Part shown: one piece after another, positions 59,901-64,000 of the stretch
Numbering within the stretch: position 1 is the stretch's first letter
Layout: each line of letters starts with the position of its first letter
Source of the DNA: Geosiphon pyriformis
Lineage: Eukaryota > Glomeromycota > Glomeromycetes > Archaeosporales > Geosiphonaceae
Assembly: GCA_016748015.1 (NCBI GenBank)
Contig: JAAOMT010000436.1
Coordinates: 1,880,866 to 1,944,865, forward strand
DNA: 64,000 nucleotides
Direction: 5' to 3'
Made by a program: the position numbers and the translations under genes
The notes under the pieces: model-generated
What the model was told of the DNA's origin: nothing
What the model saw: only the letters and a program-made list of their open reading frames with translations
The model's database searches: none

Positions 59901-61235
59901 ACAAGTTATATTTTTGTATATGTTTTTAACAATTTATTAAATTAATCAAATAAAAATTAAATTTATTTTTTATTTTTTATTTTCTGATAATATTGTTTTT
60001 AATAGTGTTTAAAAAAATAATTAATTACTAAAAATTTTTTAAGTAAATAATTTGTATTTTTTTTGCTATTTATAATATCTTTTTTATTATTATTTTTAAT
60101 AATATTAAAACTGTTTTAAATGTTTTTGATAAAGTTATTTTTGTTAAATTAAAATTTATTGGTTTGTAATAATATGTTATTATTTATTTTAAAAACTTAT
60201 TTACAGTTAATATTGTTTTTATTACTAATTATACTAATAAAAAACAGTATTAAAATTTTTTTTGGTTAATTAAAAAGAGATTATTGTTTTTTATAATACT
60301 TTTAAAGCCAAATTAATTAATTTTTTTTTATATTATATAGTTTTTAAAATCAACAAATTGGGTTTTTAAATTTGTAATTGTATTTATTATTTATTATTTT
60401 TTTAATTTTTTTAAATAACTAAGATTTACAATTATTATTTTTGGTTTTTATAAAACTTAAATATTATATTTAATAAAAAAATTTTTATTATTAGTGTTGT
60501 TTTAAATATTAAAGTTTAAATTATTTGATTATTAATTACAAAGTGGTTTTATTTTTTTTTTAAGCTTTTATTTAAGTTTGTAATTGGTTTTAAAATTTTT
60601 AAATCTTATTTTATTAATATTAAATCTTATATTAAGACTTTTACTTTATTAATTTTTTTTGTTATTACTTTTTTGGTTATTTTTATTATTGTTATTATTG
60701 TTGGTATTTTAGATTTTTTGATTAATTAAAAGTTGGCTTTTCTAAATTTAAATTAGTTATATTAATTTTATTAATCAAATCTATTATTAAACTTATTAAT
60801 TTTTTAATTGTTTTAGTTATTAAATTAATTAATACTTTTTTTTAAGAATTAAGTTTAATAATAAAATTTTTATAATTAACAAAAATATTGATTTTTTTGA
60901 TTATATAATTGATAATTTATGCAAAAAAATAAAAAATTTTAAAATAAAAATTTAATTAAATTTTTTGTTAAAAAATAATATATTTAATATAAAATTAAAC
61001 TTTTTTATAAATAATAAAACTTTTAATAAATAAAAGTTTTAAACTTTTAAAATTAAATCTAATATAAATAATACTATTTTATAATTAAATAATTTATTTA
61101 TTTTAATAATAATTTAATTATAATTTTACATAAAATGTTTTTTTTATAAATTTATAATTTAATTTGGTTAACTTGAATAATTAATTATATATAAAAAACA
61201 TATAAATTATAATTAATTATTAAATTATATTTATT
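59901..61235 (+). mobile_element. R4: decayed single-ORF element, plus strand
   Basis: The order of AT-eroded blocks follows R1 and R3, including the part around 59980-60080 that corresponds to the FKIKL region of element C. An eroded shared 3' tail is visible at about 61145-61230. It is probably 5'-truncated, since the N-terminal region is not seen. No frame survives. Confidence 0.55.
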
Positions 61236-61245
61236 TTGGTTTTTT

Positions 61246-63473
61246 ATTGTGTTTTAACAAAGTATGTCTAAATATTATCTAATATAATATATCAAACTAA
61301 ATAATTTAAATTAAAAGTAAATTATGTATTTTTTAAATATAATTAATTATTTAAGTTAGTTAAAGCATTAACTAAATTAAATAAAAAAAACTAAGAGTAA
61401 ATTTTATTTATTAAGTTTTTTGAATTAAAAATAAAATTACTAAAAAACAATCTAGTTTTTTTAATATTACTTTTAATTTTAAAATCATATATTTATTACA
61501 AAGTAATTATATAATTATATGTTTTTTTACTTAAAAAATATGCTTTAATAATATTTAAATTCTCAATATTTATGTTATTAAATTCGACTTTAACTTTAAG
61601 ATAAGCAAAGTTTTAAATATATTAACTAAAAAAAAGCAAATTTTTTGAAAGTATTAACCATAATAAGCAAATTTTTTTTAACTTTGTGATTTTTGTGCAT
61701 ATTTTTAGACACAAAAAAAGCAATTAAAACAATCAAAAAACCAATAAATTCAACAATAAACTTTATCAAAGCAGTTAAACCCAAAATTTAAGATTTTAAA
61801 AAATTTAATTTAAACTTAATAACATAATCAACAACAAAAGCAGCCAAAAAAACAGCAAAAAAAACCCAAAAAAGCAGAAATCATAACATAAAATTTGTTA
61901 TTAACAAAAAAAGAAGTAAAAAACTTAAAGCCAACAACAAATTTAAAAGACAATTTAAAAAAATAGATAAAAACACTTTGTAATCAGCAAACAAATAGTC
62001 CAAATTTAACACTTATAATAATAATAATATCTAAAAGTTTTTCACTAAATATAATATTCATGCAAAGAACTAGTTTTTGTTATAACAAGGTTTAATATTT
62101 TATTAAACTTAATAATAAAAATCAGAAAAATGGAAAATAAAACAAATATAATTATTAATTTAAGAAATTATATCATTGATTTTAAAAACAGTATAACTAA
62201 AAAAAAATTGACCAATTTAATATTAAAAAAATTGCTTAAAGTAATAATTTTTTTTAATTGAAAAAAATAAAAATCCGAATATTGTCTTTTTTAATCAGCA
62301 CAAACTAGTTAGCAAGAGCAGCAGCAGAAAAAAAGTTCTTAAAAATTACAACAACATATTATTACAAGCCAGCAGATTTTAATTTAGCAAAGATAATAAC
62401 ACCAAAAATACCAAAAATATTTTTAATTTTATTAAAAAATATACTAAAAAGAATATTACAAAGTATAACAAATATGAAAAAAAAGAACCAAAAGCTATTA
62501 CAAAAGATTTTGCAATTTTAAGTGTAATTAAAAAAAACTATTAATAATAATAATAATAATAATAATCAAGAAAGTTTTAAAAATAAAATTCACACAAAAT
62601 AACTTTAATATTGTTTTTAAATACTAATTTAAGTCCAACAAAATTAAACAACAGATAAAACAAAAAAATAACTAAGACCAGTTTGATCTTAAAAGTAATA
62701 TCAAGCATTAAAGTAGAAACTATTTACTCAAAAAACTTTTAATGATTGGAAATTGTTTTTTAAGTATTATTAAAAGCAATATTAAAAAACAAAAAAACAG
62801 AGATTGATTTAGTTTTTATTTAATCTGTTCAATTTTTAAGATTAAGTAATCAAATGAATTTTTTTGTTTTTAAAATTAATAATAATTTGCTAAAAAACAT
62901 CATATTTGATAATACAACCAATAATTAATCTTGGCTCATTTTAAAAAATATGTTATTGTTATTAATATTTATATTAAGAAAAAAACTAATTGTTACTAAA
63001 AAAAGTTTATCCAAAATTTCATCTAAAACCATAAAAAAATTCAGTATAACAATAGCAAATACAAATAACTATTACTGTTTTTTTAATTCTTTGGCTTTTT
63101 TGGCTATTTACAAAAAAATGGTAATAAAAATAGAGAAAATTAACTTGTTAACTAATATATTATTAAAAACTTTGGGGCTTTTAAAGAAAATAAAAATAAT
63201 ACTAAGACTAATTTAAGTGTATTTCTTAGAAAAAATTTTAATTAAAAAAAAAACTACTAATTAAAAGTAAAAAAAATGCATTAAAAACTACCAAAAACAG
63301 CTTTTTACTACAAATATTTAAAAAAATATTACTAAGCCATTTTGTTTAACTGTTTTAACAATAAAAAAATCTTCTTTTATTAAAACTTTATTAGTTACTA
63401 TAAAAAAAAATATTTAAAACTTTTTTACTCTTTGCTCTAATTATAGTTATAAAAATAAAAAATAAAAAAAGTT
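61246..63473 (-). mobile_element. R5: decayed, full-length single-ORF element
   Basis: The shared tail lies at 61255-61370, the coding end near 61430 (aaataaaattactaaaaaacaatct), the middle region near 62700, and the N-terminal region at 62880-63470 (matching FNNRPVNKLVF...KKTKSSEKW on the minus strand). The minus-strand frame positions match element C throughout. The span of about 2.2 kb matches element C without its LTR insertion, which supports the unit length. There is no intact frame. Confidence 0.65.
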
Positions 63474-63535
63474 TATTTTATTAAAACATAATAAAAAAAT
63501 TATATTTAAAATAAAGAATAAAATATTTATAATAA

Positions 63536-64000
63536 TTATTTTTTTTTAATTTATTATAAGTGCAGTTTAACTACTATTTAATATATAGAACCAGATTAAG
63601 TAATTCAAACTAAATAAAACTTATGTTTTTATTATATGTAATTAGTTATTTAGATCAAATAAAATAATACTATATACCTATATAAAAATATATATTATTA
63701 TCTAAATCAGAAAAAAAAGGACAAAATCTATATTTACCAAATCTTACTATAAAAAATTTAATAATATTAAGCAATTAAATTACTTTATCTAATAATACAG
63801 TTATCATATTACAAAACAAGTTTAATATCAAATTATTATTTTTGATCAGGTTAATCTTTTTTATATTTATCTTATATCTAGATTTTATAAGTTACAACTT
63901 TGAATAATGTAACTTTATTAGTTGTTTAATATTGTTACAAGTAATTATTTGAAGTGTTAAAACAAATAATAAACTTATAACTTAGTACTCAATAGCTTAT
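63536..64000 (-). mobile_element. LINE H: 3' end of a LINE, continues beyond window
   Basis: The T-run (63539-63547) and an eroded shared tail (63555-63680) are followed by minus-strand sequence like the ORF2 C-terminus of LINE G. The element runs off the right edge. It is strongly AT-eroded. Confidence 0.6.

Noticed and set aside
1-64000. Mitochondrial or bacterial origin suggested by high A+T
   Set aside because: Spliceosomal introns in NOP58, LINEs and Ty3/gypsy-type elements indicate a nuclear fungal genome; no rRNA or tRNA genes were seen.

Overview
This is a eukaryotic, very AT-rich repeat island with a single recognisable host gene. The host gene is a six-exon NOP58-like snoRNP protein on the minus strand (57152-59454). 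The transposon families, the extreme A+T content and the short spliceosomal introns fit an arbuscular-mycorrhizal fungus, most like Rhizophagus (Glomeromycotina). That assignment is inference from family recognition, not from a search.

Layout. 1-4570 holds a 23-bp minisatellite, a broken pogo/Tigger-type transposase, a decayed single-ORF retroelement (R1) and a hairpin-rich block. 4570-8225 is a second decayed single-ORF element (R2) split by a 5'-truncated LINE (A) with a 72-nt homopolymer tail. 9356-16148 is a full-length LINE (B, plus) with ORF1 and ORF2, followed by a short 3' LINE fragment (F, 16396-17197). 17383-25114 is an old full-length LINE (C2, minus) eroded to high A+T. 25378-37487 is the best-preserved single-ORF element (C, minus), interrupted by a 9.8-kb Ty3/gypsy-like LTR retrotransposon (plus, 27078-36896). 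That element carries gag, protease, a Cys-rich module, dUTPase, RT-RNase H, integrase and an extra 3' ORF. 37488-46480 is a plus-strand single-ORF relic (R3) split by LINE D (minus, 38406-45195). 46871-53634 is LINE E (plus). 53818-56290 is a decayed LINE (G). Beyond NOP58 lie two tail-to-tail single-ORF relics (R4, R5) and the 3' end of another LINE (H) that runs off the window.

How the parts relate. The LINEs encode an RNP-like ORF1 with a zinc knuckle, and an ORF2 with APE endonuclease, reverse transcriptase, RNase H and a Cys/His finger. The two ORFs overlap by ATGA in all four copies where the junction can be read. A separate, roughly 2.2-2.3-kb element carries only a paralogous ORF1. 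It shares both the 5' leader start and the ~120-bp 3' tail of the LINEs, which suggests a HAL1-like non-autonomous partner mobilised by LINE ORF2. Target-site duplications (4-25 bp) can be read for several insertions and give a relative nesting order. Nearly all transposon genes are broken, mainly by G:C to A:T changes: Trp, Gln and Arg codons to stops, and catalytic Asp to Asn. NOP58 is intact.
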